Positions 23,023 through 31,118 of a stretch of 31,354 nucleotides of DNA are shown here, in pieces. The translations under genes were made by a program, and so were the position numbers. Numbering within the stretch: the first letter of the stretch is position 1; each line of letters opens with the position of its first letter. The notes under the pieces were generated by a model. It saw only the letters and a program-made list of their open reading frames with translations. It searched no databases and was not told where the DNA came from. The stretch covers positions 1 to 31,354 of the forward strand of contig JAEZCF010000043.1 of assembly GCA_023430045.1 (NCBI GenBank), read 5' to 3'. This DNA comes from Pseudomonadota bacterium. GTDB taxonomy: Bacteria; Pseudomonadota; Gammaproteobacteria; Xanthomonadales; Xanthomonadaceae.

Positions 23023-23940
23023 ATGAGTCAGATTATTCTTGTGACCGGCGCGTCCAGTGGCTTCGGAGCGATGAGTGCGCGTGCGCTGGCCGACGCAGGC
23101 CATACCGTCTACGCCAGCATGCGGGACACGGCCGGACGCAACGCATTGCCGGCCGAAGCAGTCAAGGCGTATGCGGACGAGCATGGCGTCCAGCTGCGCG
23201 CGATTGAACTGGACGTGCAGTCGCAGCCATCCGCCGACGCAGCGGTCGACCACATCATCGCCGAACAGGGGCGCATCGACGTGGTGCTGCACAACGCTGG
23301 ACACATGGCCTACGGCGCGGCCGAAGCCTTCAGCCCGGAACAGTACGCGCATCTGTACGACGTGAATGTGCTGGGCACGCAACGGGTCAACCGCGCGGCC
23401 CTTCCCTGGCTGCGCAGGCAGGGCAGGGGCCTGCTGTTGTGGGTCGGCAGCAGCAGCCATCGTGGCGGTACGCCGCCCTGGCTGGCGCCGTACTTCGCGG
23501 CCAAGGCGGCGATGGACGCCGTGGCGGTCAGCTATGCCGCCGAACTGGCGCGCTGGGGCATCGAGACCAGCATCGTCGTGCCCGGTGCGTTCACCCAGGG
23601 GACGCAGCACTTCCAGCATGCCGGTACGCCGGCCGATGAGGCGCGCCAGGCCGAGTATGACGCCGGCCCCACCGCTGGGCTGGCCGAAGAGGCGCTGAAG
23701 AACCTGGCCGCCTGCGAGCCGCCGGATGCCGACCCGGGCAGCGTCGCCCGCGCCATCGTCGACGTGGTCAACGCCCCGTTCGGGCAGCGGCCCTTCCGTG
23801 TGCACGTCGACCCCTCCAGCGACGGCTGCGAAGTGGTTGCCGCCGTCGCCGACCGCATCCGCGCCGAGTTTCTGCGCCGTATCCAGCTGGGCGATCTGCT
23901 GTCGCCGCGCATCCATCCGCAGGTGTCCCATGGCGGCTGA
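23023..23940 (+). CDS. SDR family oxidoreductase (second of pair)
   Basis: A 305-residue short-chain dehydrogenase/reductase, longer than the first and only distantly like it. The cofactor motif TGASSGFG is at 8-15 with Arg34 (SMRD) favouring NADP(H). NAG is at 91-93 (LHNAGHM), the catalytic Ser in VGSSSHRG (143-145), and YFAAK gives Tyr157 and Lys161. The C-terminal extension after about 240 (SVARAIVDVVNAPFGQRPFRVHVDPSSDGCEVV) resembles SDRs annotated as short-chain dehydrogenases acting on unknown ketones. The start at 23023 has GGAGGAG seven bases before it. Its last 11 bases overlap the next gene, so expression is coupled. Confidence 0.92.
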   Translation: MSQIILVTGASSGFGAMSARALADAGHTVYASMRDTAGRNALPAEAVKAYADEHGVQLRAIELDVQSQPSADAAVDHIIAEQGRIDVVLHNAGHMAYGAAEAFSPEQYAHLYDVNVLGTQRVNRAALPWLRRQGRGLLLWVGSSSHRGGTPPWLAPYFAAKAAMDAVAVSYAAELARWGIETSIVVPGAFTQGTQHFQHAGTPADEARQAEYDAGPTAGLAEEALKNLAACEPPDADPGSVARAIVDVVNAPFGQRPFRVHVDPSSDGCEVVAAVADRIRAEFLRRIQLGDLLSPRIHPQVSHGG

Positions 23941-24430
23941 CATTTCCTGGCACAGCCATCTGCGCATCGTCGCGGGCGAATCGGTGGTGGCGTCTTCGGC
24001 CGCAACCCTGAGCGCGGTGACGCTCGAGCTTCCGGTATGGGCGATGTTCATCGGCTGGATCGCCTTTTTCACACGCGGCGTCAGCTTCAGGGCGGGGCTG
24101 GTCAACCTGGGCTGCGTGCTGATCGGACTGGTGCTGGGCATCGGTGCCGCACATCTGCTGGGCGCGGTCGGCCCGCATCTGGGGGCCTATGCGATCACGG
24201 CGGTCGTGCTGGCCATCACCGCCGTGGCGCTGTCGCTGGCGCGGCTGCCGGTGTTCAACAACCTGCTCGGATTCTTCCTCGGCCTCGTCTCGTACTTCGC
24301 CTCGCATCTGCCGCCGACGCTGCTCAGTTTCGCCAGCCTGGGCCTGGCAGCCACGATCGGCATCGCAGCCGGCTTCCTGGCCCACGCTTGGGCGCAGCGC
24401 GTCAACAACTCCGCCCGTCCGGCCACCTGA
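23930..24430 (+). CDS. DUF1097 family integral membrane protein
   Basis: A 166-residue, very hydrophobic protein with about five or six transmembrane helices (roughly 22-47, 57-80, 84-102, 110-127, 133-152). The family (DUF1097, E. coli YcdZ-like) has no firm function. Characteristic parts are TLELPVWAMFIGWIAFFTRG and the GLVNLGCVLIGLVLGIGAAHLLG helix. I chose the ATG at 23930, which overlaps the end of the upstream SDR by 11 bases; a longer frame continuing upstream is only a shadow inside that gene. Position in the cassette suggests a membrane partner or transporter for the reaction product, which is inference. Confidence 0.85.
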   Translation: MAADISWHSHLRIVAGESVVASSAATLSAVTLELPVWAMFIGWIAFFTRGVSFRAGLVNLGCVLIGLVLGIGAAHLLGAVGPHLGAYAITAVVLAITAVALSLARLPVFNNLLGFFLGLVSYFASHLPPTLLSFASLGLAATIGIAAGFLAHAWAQRVNNSARPAT

Positions 24431-24476
24431 GCCGGGCACGACTCTCCACTGATCACTCACTGCAAGGAACTTTGCA

Positions 24477-24695
24477 ATGCCATTCGCCAACTACAAATTT
24501 CCTGCCGGGATTCTGGATCACGCCCGGAAGGAAGAGATCATCCATCGCACCACGGCCATGTTCGTCGAATACTTCGGCGAGGACGTCCGTCCGTATTCCA
24601 TGGTGCTGGTCGAAGAAGTCGCCGATGGCGGCTGGGGCCGCGCTGACGAGACGCTGACGCTGGAGAAGATGGGACTGACAGGGGAGTCGACATGA
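24477..24695 (+). CDS. tautomerase family protein
   Basis: A 72-residue protein of the 4-oxalocrotonate tautomerase superfamily. After removal of Met the N-terminal Pro (Pro2 in the gene product) is the catalytic base. The pattern MPFANYKFPAGIL ... EIIHRTTAMFVEYFG ... YSMVLVEEVADGGWG fits a beta-alpha-beta tautomerase monomer, which works as a trimer or hexamer. The residue at Pro1+10 is not Arg as in true 4-oxalocrotonate tautomerase, so the substrate probably differs. ATG at 24477 with AAGGAA ten bases before. Its stop overlaps the start of the DoxX gene (ATGA). Confidence 0.88.
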   Translation: MPFANYKFPAGILDHARKEEIIHRTTAMFVEYFGEDVRPYSMVLVEEVADGGWGRADETLTLEKMGLTGEST

Positions 24696-25198
24696 CGCAA
24701 GGGCCAGACAAAGCGGGCATGACGACCAGCGAGGCCTGGCCACGTTCGAAATACCGCGTCCGGTCTGCCGTGAGAACGGCCTGCGAACGCAGTGAGCCGC
24801 TTCTTTATGCAGGGCTGCGCATTGGATTCGGCGTGGTGCTTTTCACGCACGGCATTCCCAAGGCGCTCGGTACGTCGCACGGCTCGATGCCCGATCCCAT
24901 GGCCGGTTCGATCGACATGATCCAGAACGTCATGGGGCTGCCGTTCGCTCCGCAGCTGGCGTTCCTGGTCATGCTGCTGGAGACGTGCGGTGCCCTGATG
25001 TTGATGGTTGGCCTGGGAACGCGCCTCATCGCCTTCCTGCTCGTCACGCAGATGGCGGGCATCAGCTACGCGCTTGGACCCACCTGGCCCTGGATCGATC
25101 GTGGCATCGAGTTTCCCGTGCTGATGGGGCTCCTCGCGCTTTACATCCTGGCGCGTGGCGGTGGCACTCATGCGCTGGACGCACGCCTTCGGCATTGA
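24692..25198 (+). CDS. DoxX family membrane protein
   Basis: A 168-residue protein with four predicted transmembrane helices (about 37-55, 86-108, 110-128, 138-155), the DoxX fold. Family blocks include RIGFGVVLFTHGIPKALG and LAFLVMLLETCGALMLMVGLGTRLIAF. DoxX proteins have been linked to quinone or thiol redox chemistry, but this member is not characterised. It starts with ATG at 24692 inside the tautomerase stop, with GGGGAG seven bases before. It is the last gene of the LysR-divergent cassette and converges on ispA. Confidence 0.9.
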   Translation: MTQGPDKAGMTTSEAWPRSKYRVRSAVRTACERSEPLLYAGLRIGFGVVLFTHGIPKALGTSHGSMPDPMAGSIDMIQNVMGLPFAPQLAFLVMLLETCGALMLMVGLGTRLIAFLLVTQMAGISYALGPTWPWIDRGIEFPVLMGLLALYILARGGGTHALDARLRH

Positions 25199-25205
25199 CG
25201 CCAGG

Positions 25206-25233
25206 CAGCCCCGACGAAAGAGGTCGGCGGCTG
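25206..25233. other. hairpin between convergent DoxX and ispA genes
   Basis: CAGCCCCGAC (25206-25215) pairs with GTCGGCGGCTG (25223-25233) with one bulged base and a 7-base loop. It lies in the 84-base convergent gap. There is no T tract on either side, so it is at best a weak terminator. Confidence 0.3.
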
Positions 25234-25282
25234 CAGCAACCCACTTCCGCCGCGAGCGCGCAGTGGACCGTTCCCGCTGTTG

Positions 25283-26161
25283 TCAGTGGTCGCGTTCCAC
25301 CGCCAGCCGGCCAAGCGCGCGCAGCGCGTCGGCTTCCTCGCCATGACCGGCCAGGGCATCGTCCATCACCGTGCTCAGTTCGCGCAGCCGGATCCTGGCG
25401 CCTTCCATGCCCAGCAGCGCCGGGAAGGTGGACTTGTCCTGTGCCTGGTCCTTGCCGGCGGTCTTGCCCAGCTGTTCGGAGCTCGCTTCGACATCCAGGA
25501 TGTCATCGCGTACCTGGAAGGCCAGGCCCAGCGCATCGGCAAAGCGGTCCAGGCGCTCCAGTTCCGTCGTCGATGCATCACCACACAGCGCACCCATGCG
25601 CACCGCCGCGCGGATCAGCGCCCCGGTCTTCAGCGCATGCATGCGGGTGAGCTGCTGCAACGACTGCTGCTGCCCGGTTGCATCGATATCCAGCGCCTGG
25701 CCGCCACACATGCCTGCAGCGCCCGCTGCCTGCGCCAGCGTCTGCAGCAGGGCCACGAGCAGTTCCGCTGGCAGGGCGGCCTCGGCGATGAGGCTGAAGG
25801 CACGCGCCTGCAGCGCGTCACCGGCCAGGATGGCGGTGGCTTCGTCGAAGGCGATGTGGGTCGTCGGCTTGCCGCGGCGCAGGGCGTCGTCATCCATGGC
25901 CGGCAGGTCGTCGTGCACCAGCGAATAGGCATGGATCAGTTCCACCGCCATGGCCGGCGCATCCAGGCGGTGTTCGTCAGCGCCGACTGCCGCACCGGCC
26001 GCATGCACCAGCAGCGGGCGCATGCGCTTGCCGCCGCCGAGCACCGAATGGCGCATGGCCTGGTGCAGGCGCGTGGGCGTTTCGGCGGGCGAGGGCAGGG
26101 CGGTATCGAGCTGGCTTTCAATACGGTCGCGCAGGCGCGCGAAACGGGCGTCAGCCGTCAT
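25283..26161 (-). CDS. ispA: farnesyl diphosphate synthase (IspA-type polyprenyl synthetase)
   Basis: Makes farnesyl diphosphate from dimethylallyl and isopentenyl diphosphates, for quinones and undecaprenyl carrier. The 292-residue product has the first Asp-rich motif DDLPAMDD at 84-91 and the second DDILD at 219-223, both intact. GGKRMRP at 43-49 binds substrate, and CGGQALDID at 152-160 is typical of bacterial ispA. The ATG at 26161 overlaps xseB by 11 bases, so the two are translationally coupled; the xseB-ispA pair is conserved in proteobacteria (dxs, often next, is not visible). Transcribed from the tilS side. Confidence 0.95.
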   Translation of the reverse strand: MTADARFARLRDRIESQLDTALPSPAETPTRLHQAMRHSVLGGGKRMRPLLVHAAGAAVGADEHRLDAPAMAVELIHAYSLVHDDLPAMDDDALRRGKPTTHIAFDEATAILAGDALQARAFSLIAEAALPAELLVALLQTLAQAAGAAGMCGGQALDIDATGQQQSLQQLTRMHALKTGALIRAAVRMGALCGDASTTELERLDRFADALGLAFQVRDDILDVEASSEQLGKTAGKDQAQDKSTFPALLGMEGARIRLRELSTVMDDALAGHGEEADALRALGRLAVERDH

Positions 26162-26411
26162 GGGATGGGGGATCGAACGGTTCGGCCGTTTCCGGCTGGG
26201 CCGGATCGGCCAGCAGCCGCACGCGCAGTTCCGCCTGCTCCAGCGCCTGTTGGCACTGGCGGTACAGGCCGACGCCACGCTCGTAGGCGCTCAGCGATGC
26301 TTCAAGGCTCAGCTCGCCGGTTTCCATCTGTTCGACCAGCTGTTCCAGCGATTCGAGCGACTGCTCGAAGCGGGCGACCGGCGATTCGTTTTCGGGGGAC
26401 TTCTTTGCCAT
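26151..26411 (-). CDS. xseB: exodeoxyribonuclease VII small subunit
   Basis: Small subunit of the single-strand exonuclease Exo VII; several copies wrap each XseA large subunit. The 86-residue product has the family core FEQSLESLEQLVEQMETGELSLEASLSAYERGVGLYRQCQQALEQAELRV, a helical hairpin. The C-terminal tail is Pro/Glu-rich. The ATG at 26411 starts 36 bases after the tilS stop, and the end overlaps ispA by 11 bases. The partner xseA is not in this window. Confidence 0.95.
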   Translation of the reverse strand: MAKKSPENESPVARFEQSLESLEQLVEQMETGELSLEASLSAYERGVGLYRQCQQALEQAELRVRLLADPAQPETAEPFDPPSHDG

Positions 26412-26447
26412 GCGGCAAGTGTGGACGGGTGGCGCGCGGGAATCAAT

Positions 26448-27734
26448 TCACCAGCCTCCGGGACGCCACCGGAGTTGCGCGCCGCGCTCGGCCAGCCATG
26501 CCTGCAGGCTGGCTGATACCACCACGTCGGCGGCGGCCAGCAGCTCATCGCCGGCAAACAGCAGCGGCAGCTGCGCGCGTCGCCACGGCGCCAGGTGCTC
26601 GCGCTGCAGGCAGTCCTTGAGCGCGTGCCGATGTTCCCGACCCGGCAGCAGGATGCGCTCGCCTCCCCGGCGACCGCGAACGTGCAAGAGGGTATCGAAG
26701 GCTGCGGCATCGACCAGCCGCAGCTGTCCGCCATCAGGCAGGGCCAGCGGCGCGCGGCCGTCCCATGGTGCCTGCCAGTCGCGTGGCAGCGTCGGCAGCA
26801 CGGCAGGCAGCAGATACCAGTGCCCGCGCCAGTGACGGATGGCCTGTCGTTGCCAGCGCACCTGCGCCTCACCGTCGGCGGCGGCCGGCAGCAGCTCCTG
26901 CTCCAGCTGTTCCACCACGCGTGCAGGCAGCGGTGGCGCGCCATGCGAAAGCACCCAGCGCCGCAGCACGCGGGCACGCCGCTGCGGTGACAGCTGCTGC
27001 AGCCGTTCCACTGACAGCACGCGCGCGGCGACCTGTACATGTTCCAGCAGTTCCTGGTCTTCTTCGTCCAGCACGCCGCGCAGCTGGCCGCACTGGCGGG
27101 CGCTGCCGGACAACGCTGCGGCCGCATGGGGCCAGCGCTGACGCAGCAGCGGCATCACGTGCAGGCGCAGGAAATTGCGGTCGGCCGCATCGTTGAGGTT
27201 GCTGGGATCCTCGATCCAGTCCAGTCCCTGCCGTTGGGCGTAGTCGAGCAACGTCGCGCGCGGCACCTGCAGCAGCGGCCGCCACAGCGGATGGCTGCCG
27301 ATCTCCGAATGCGGTGCCATCGCCGCCAATCCGTCCACGCCGGAACCGCGCAATGCACGCAACAGGAAAGTTTCTGCCTGGTCATCCTGGTGCTGGGCCA
27401 GTGCCAGGACCTCGCCCTCGTGCAGTTCGGCGTTGAAGGCGCTGCGACGTGCCAGCCGTGCCGCTCCTTCCAGGCCCATGCCTGCCCGCAGGTCCACCGT
27501 TACCTGGTGCACGCTCAGCGCGATGTCCCAGGCCTGGCATTGCCGTTGGCAGTGGCGTGCCCAACGGTCGGCATCGGCCTGCAGGCCGTGATGCACGTGC
27601 ACGGCGCGAAGCGCGGTGCCGGACGCATCCGCCGCCTGTTTCAGCCAGTGCAGCAGCACGGTCGAATCCAGCCCGCCGCTGTAGCCGACCAGCAGCGGCG
27701 AATCCAACGTGGCGGGGGCAGGGAAGGCGGGCAT
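26448..27734 (-). CDS. tilS: tRNA(Ile)-lysidine synthase
   Basis: Modifies C34 of the tRNA-Ile with CAU anticodon to lysidine, so that it reads AUA. The 428-residue product has the ATP PP-loop SGGLDS at 19-24, followed by the N-type domain with HHGLQADAD (about 47-55), and the TilS_C-type end (LPGREHRHALKDCLQREHLAPWRRAQLPLLFAGDELL). I chose ATG 27734. A frame open to 27776 would add 14 residues, but those codons overlap the terminator hairpin of the upstream alkaline phosphatase gene, so they are not likely translated. No strong ribosome-binding site is visible. It heads a likely tilS-xseB-ispA transcription unit. Confidence 0.92.
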   Translation of the reverse strand: MPAFPAPATLDSPLLVGYSGGLDSTVLLHWLKQAADASGTALRAVHVHHGLQADADRWARHCQRQCQAWDIALSVHQVTVDLRAGMGLEGAARLARRSAFNAELHEGEVLALAQHQDDQAETFLLRALRGSGVDGLAAMAPHSEIGSHPLWRPLLQVPRATLLDYAQRQGLDWIEDPSNLNDAADRNFLRLHVMPLLRQRWPHAAAALSGSARQCGQLRGVLDEEDQELLEHVQVAARVLSVERLQQLSPQRRARVLRRWVLSHGAPPLPARVVEQLEQELLPAAADGEAQVRWQRQAIRHWRGHWYLLPAVLPTLPRDWQAPWDGRAPLALPDGGQLRLVDAAAFDTLLHVRGRRGGERILLPGREHRHALKDCLQREHLAPWRRAQLPLLFAGDELLAAADVVVSASLQAWLAERGAQLRWRPGGW

Positions 27735-27743
27735 GCTGGGCAC

Positions 27744-27774
27744 AAAAGAAAGCGGCGACCGGTATGGTCGCCGC
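27744..27774 (-). terminator. intrinsic terminator of the alkaline phosphatase gene
   Basis: On the - strand: stem GCGGCGACC / GGTCGCCGC (27766-27774 and 27752-27760), loop ATACC, then TTTCTTTT. It is a perfect 9-bp stem with a T-rich tail, placed 34 bases after the phosphatase stop and immediately before tilS. Confidence 0.9.
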
Positions 27775-27808
27775 ATGTGGCGTCGGCGTCGAGCGGCCGG
27801 AGCCGGGA

Positions 27809-29500
27809 TCAGCGTTCGAAGCGGGCCGGTGCCGGCAGTTCCACCGGCACGCCGTTGTCATCGCAGGTGCCAGCCTGGCACAGGCGTTCGCGCAGCCGCG
27901 GGGTCGCCTGCACGATCATGTGGTAGATCGCATTCTGTTCCAGGGTGCCACGGATGGCCTTGCTGCCCGGACCGCGTGCCCAGATACCCACGTCCTCGCC
28001 CCCGTGCGATTCGCTCCTGGAAGGCACCAGCGCTTCCTGCATGTAATCTGGATGCTCGGTATCCACCGACGCCAGGTTGGGGCGGCCGCTGGCCGGTTCG
28101 AAGCCACTCGGGGCGTGCGGATAGCGCTTCGGCCCCGCAGGCTGCTGGTTGCTGGCGCCGGTATACCCGGGGCCGTTGGCATAGCTCAGCGTGGTGTAGG
28201 GCTGGCCGGCGCCGTCCAGGGCAAGGTCCAGCTTGCCCAGCCCGTCCTCACCGCCCTTGTCCTTGACCTTGCCGAGGATGGGATTGCCGCGCGCCGGATA
28301 GCCGACGAAGTTCAGCGTGTGCGAGTGGTCGGCGGTGACGATGATCAGGGTGTCGTCGTCCGCGGTCATTTCGCTGGCCACGCGTACGGCATCGGACAGG
28401 GCCACCGTATCGCTGAGCGCGCGGTAGGCATTGCCACTGTGGTTGGCGTGGTCGATGCGCGCGCCTTCGATCATCAGCACATAGCCTTCCTGGTGCCGCG
28501 ACAGGTTGGCGATGGCGGTGCGGGTCAGCTCGGCCAGGCTTGGCTCGCCTGCGCGGTCCTGCGCGCGCTCATGCTCGTACTGCATGTGGTCCGGTTCGAA
28601 CAGGCCGAGGATGGCCGGCGCATCCGCCGCAGCCTTCAGCTGCTGGCTGTTCCAGACATAGGCGCCCTGCGGATGCGCCTGCTGCCATTCGCCGACCAGG
28701 TTGCGGCCATCCAGGCGCAGGCCCACCTTGTCGTCGTATTCCGGATCTTCTTCATTGATGGTGGTGAACTGCGCGCGACCGCCGCCGAGGGCGACCAGCG
28801 GGCCGCGTCCATAGCGCGAGGTGGACAGCAGCTGCTGGGCGATGTCCTTGCAGCCGGCCGCCCTGGCGTCCTCGCTCAGGTCGGTGTCGTTTTCCCAGTT
28901 GCGTTCCGGCGAATGCGCATAGGTTGCCGCCGGTGTGGCGTGGGTGAGGCGCGCGGTGGATACGATGCCGGTCGCCATGCCGGCGCTGTCGGCCAGCTGC
29001 AGCCAGGTCAGAAGCCCCTTCTGCAGGCTGTCGGCGCAGTCGAAGCGCCTGCCGGCGCTGACACCGATCGCGCCCATGTGTGATTTCACGCCGGTGGTGA
29101 TGGCGGTCATCGTGCCGGCCGAGTCCGGTGTCTGCGAATCGACGTTGTAGGTCTTGCTGAATGCAGTGGCCGGGAAACGTTCCCAGGACAGCAGGTTTTC
29201 CTCGCCGGGATTGCCCTTGCGCTGCCCTTCGAAGATGCGCGCGGCCGCGACCGTGGTCAGGCTCATGCCATCGCCGAGAAACAGGATGACGTTCCTGGCC
29301 TTGCCGGCCATGGCACCGTTGCCTGCCGCCTGGGCGGCGCCGCTGCGGTACCACCATTGGGGCGTTTCGCCATCCGGATGGGCGACAGCCGGAACCGCGA
29401 CCGTCAGGCCGGCGGGGGCCGAAGCCTGTGGCGTACTGGCGCAGGCGCCCAGCAGCAGGGACGCCGCCGTGGTGGCGAGCAGGGTGGTGGCACGGATCAT
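27809..29500 (-). CDS. alkaline phosphatase, lipoprotein form
   Basis: A 563-residue alkaline phosphatase (PhoA superfamily) that hydrolyses phosphate monoesters outside the cytoplasm. A lipobox LGAC with Cys20 follows a hydrophobic signal peptide, so it is probably membrane-anchored. Active-site features: GDG at 76-78 (metal), nucleophile Ser127 in DSAGT, HATP at 187-190, EGARIDHANH at 345-354, and ADHSHT at 390-395. From memory of the alignment, E. coli Asp153 and Lys328 correspond to His187 and His351 here, as in mammalian-type enzymes. I chose the ATG at 29500, which makes a clean signal peptide; an ATG at 29524 adds eight residues. A strong terminator follows the gene. It is divergent from the symporter gene (151-base gap without a clear Pho box seen by eye). 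Confidence 0.93.
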   Translation of the reverse strand: MIRATTLLATTAASLLLGACASTPQASAPAGLTVAVPAVAHPDGETPQWWYRSGAAQAAGNGAMAGKARNVILFLGDGMSLTTVAAARIFEGQRKGNPGEENLLSWERFPATAFSKTYNVDSQTPDSAGTMTAITTGVKSHMGAIGVSAGRRFDCADSLQKGLLTWLQLADSAGMATGIVSTARLTHATPAATYAHSPERNWENDTDLSEDARAAGCKDIAQQLLSTSRYGRGPLVALGGGRAQFTTINEEDPEYDDKVGLRLDGRNLVGEWQQAHPQGAYVWNSQQLKAAADAPAILGLFEPDHMQYEHERAQDRAGEPSLAELTRTAIANLSRHQEGYVLMIEGARIDHANHSGNAYRALSDTVALSDAVRVASEMTADDDTLIIVTADHSHTLNFVGYPARGNPILGKVKDKGGEDGLGKLDLALDGAGQPYTTLSYANGPGYTGASNQQPAGPKRYPHAPSGFEPASGRPNLASVDTEHPDYMQEALVPSRSESHGGEDVGIWARGPGSKAIRGTLEQNAIYHMIVQATPRLRERLCQAGTCDDNGVPVELPAPARFER

Positions 29501-29651
29501 GGGCAGGGAGCTCTCACGAAGCATAACGGGCGTTCATTATGCCGGTCCGGGGAAGGCATGCCGATGACACGCTGATTTGCCCGGTAGCGGGTCGTCGCCG
29601 CGCGCTGCATGAGCTAATGTGCCCGCATCGTTCCCTCCCCCTGGATATTCC

Positions 29652-30986
29652 ATGAAGCTGGTCTCTGCCTGGCTGCGCATCCCGTTCTGGCAACGCGTGG
29701 TCGGTGGCTTCGTCCTTGGTGCCCTGGCCGGTTGGCTGATGGGCCCGGCCGCCGAAACCTGGTTCGGGCCGCTGGGCGACCTGTACGTCACGCTGATCAA
29801 GATGATCGCGGTGCCTCTGGTGTTCTTCGCGGTCATCAACGCGATCTCGTCGCTGCACGGGCAGAAATCGGTGGCCGCGCTCAGTGGCCGCACGTTCCTG
29901 TGGTTCGTGATCACCGCCGCGCTGGCAGTCGGCATCGGCCTGCTGGTGGGCACGGTGCTGCAGCCGGGCACCGGCGGACTGCAGCTTTCCATGGCCGGCA
30001 ACTATGTGCCCCGCGAAGTCCCCAGCGTGGTGCAGGTGCTGCTGGACGTGGTGCCGTCCAACGTGTTCTACGCATTGTCGGGTATCGGCACGCGGGTGAA
30101 CGCAGCCGGAGAAACCGTGCTGGCGGCCGGCCGCGGCTCGATCCTTCCGGTGATCTTCTTCGCCGGGCTGGTGGGGTTCGCCATCGTCAGGCTGGGCGAG
30201 AAGGTCGGTGATGCGCGACGCCTGGTCGGGCAGATGAGCGACATCATGATCCAGGTGACGCGCTTCGTGCTGGAAGTCACCCCCATCGGCACCTTCGGCC
30301 TGATCGCCGGCCTGGTCGGCAGCTACGGTTTCGAGAAGCTGTTGCCGCTGGGCAACTTCGTGCTGGCGCTGTACGTCGCCTGCGCGCTGCATATCGTGGT
30401 GGTGTACAGCGCGCTGCTGTTCGCGCATGGCCTGAACCCGCTGAAATTCTTCCGTGGCGCCGCACCTGGCATGCAGGTGGCGTTCGTCAGCTCATCCAGC
30501 TTCGCGGCCATGCCGGTCGCGCTGCGTTCCATCACCCACAACCTGGGCGTGAACAAGGATTACGGTGCATTCGCGGTACCGCTGGGGGCGAGCATCAAGA
30601 TGGATGGGTGTGGCGCCATCTATCCAGCGCTGTGTGCGGTGTTCATTTCCCAGTACAGCGGCGTGCCGATGTCGCCGGAGCAGTACCTGATCGTGCTGAT
30701 CGCTTCGGTGCTGGGCAGCTTCGGCACCGCTGGCGTTCCGGGAACGGCCGTGGTGATGGCCACGGTGGTGCTGAGCGCTGCCGGCCTGCCGCTGGAAACC
30801 ATCGGCTATCTGTATGCGATCGACCGTATCCTGGACATGATGCGCACGATGACCAATGTCACCGGGCAGATGCTGGTGCCGGTTCTGGTGGCGAAGGAAA
30901 CCGGCCTGCTGGACAAGCAGGTCTACGACAATCCGTCCACGAACGTAGGCGTGGACGACGCCGACCCGGAGCCCGGAACGCGGTAA
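29652..30986 (+). CDS. dicarboxylate/amino acid:cation symporter (glutamate transporter fold)
   Basis: A 444-residue inner-membrane secondary transporter of the DAACS family (GltP/DctA/GltPh fold, eight helices with two re-entrant hairpins). Hairpin 1 has SSSSFAAMPV, hairpin 2 GTAGVPGTAVV, and helix 8 DRILDMMRTMTN. Aspartates corresponding to GltPh 390 and 394 and Arg397 are kept (Asp391, Asp395, Arg398), so amino-acid or dicarboxylate binding is plausible. Sodium-site residues are odd: the NMDGT motif is KMDGC (Lys316, Cys320) and the Asp405 equivalent is Gln406. The ATG at 29652 is preceded by a weak site, and an upstream frame start at 29619 adds 11 residues. The substrate and driving ion are not certain. 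A REP array follows the stop. Confidence 0.9.
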   Translation: MKLVSAWLRIPFWQRVVGGFVLGALAGWLMGPAAETWFGPLGDLYVTLIKMIAVPLVFFAVINAISSLHGQKSVAALSGRTFLWFVITAALAVGIGLLVGTVLQPGTGGLQLSMAGNYVPREVPSVVQVLLDVVPSNVFYALSGIGTRVNAAGETVLAAGRGSILPVIFFAGLVGFAIVRLGEKVGDARRLVGQMSDIMIQVTRFVLEVTPIGTFGLIAGLVGSYGFEKLLPLGNFVLALYVACALHIVVVYSALLFAHGLNPLKFFRGAAPGMQVAFVSSSSFAAMPVALRSITHNLGVNKDYGAFAVPLGASIKMDGCGAIYPALCAVFISQYSGVPMSPEQYLIVLIASVLGSFGTAGVPGTAVVMATVVLSAAGLPLETIGYLYAIDRILDMMRTMTNVTGQMLVPVLVAKETGLLDKQVYDNPSTNVGVDDADPEPGTR

Positions 30987-31072
30987 AGGCGCTCGAAGCC
31001 GACATGCGCTGGAGCCGACCCATGTTCGGCTTGATGGGGTAAGCGACGTTGCGCTGCACGACACGGCAACGC

Positions 31073-31095
31073 AGACGATCCTGGATCGACGCTAC
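31073..31095 (-). repeat. SMAG REP, array unit 1, - orientation
   Basis: CTAC at 31092-31095 is GTAG on the - strand, followed by the stem with one mismatch (AGACGATC / GATCGAC) relative to the other copies. Confidence 0.75.
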
Positions 31096-31118
31096 CCGGA
31101 ATCAGACGCTGCAACGCG

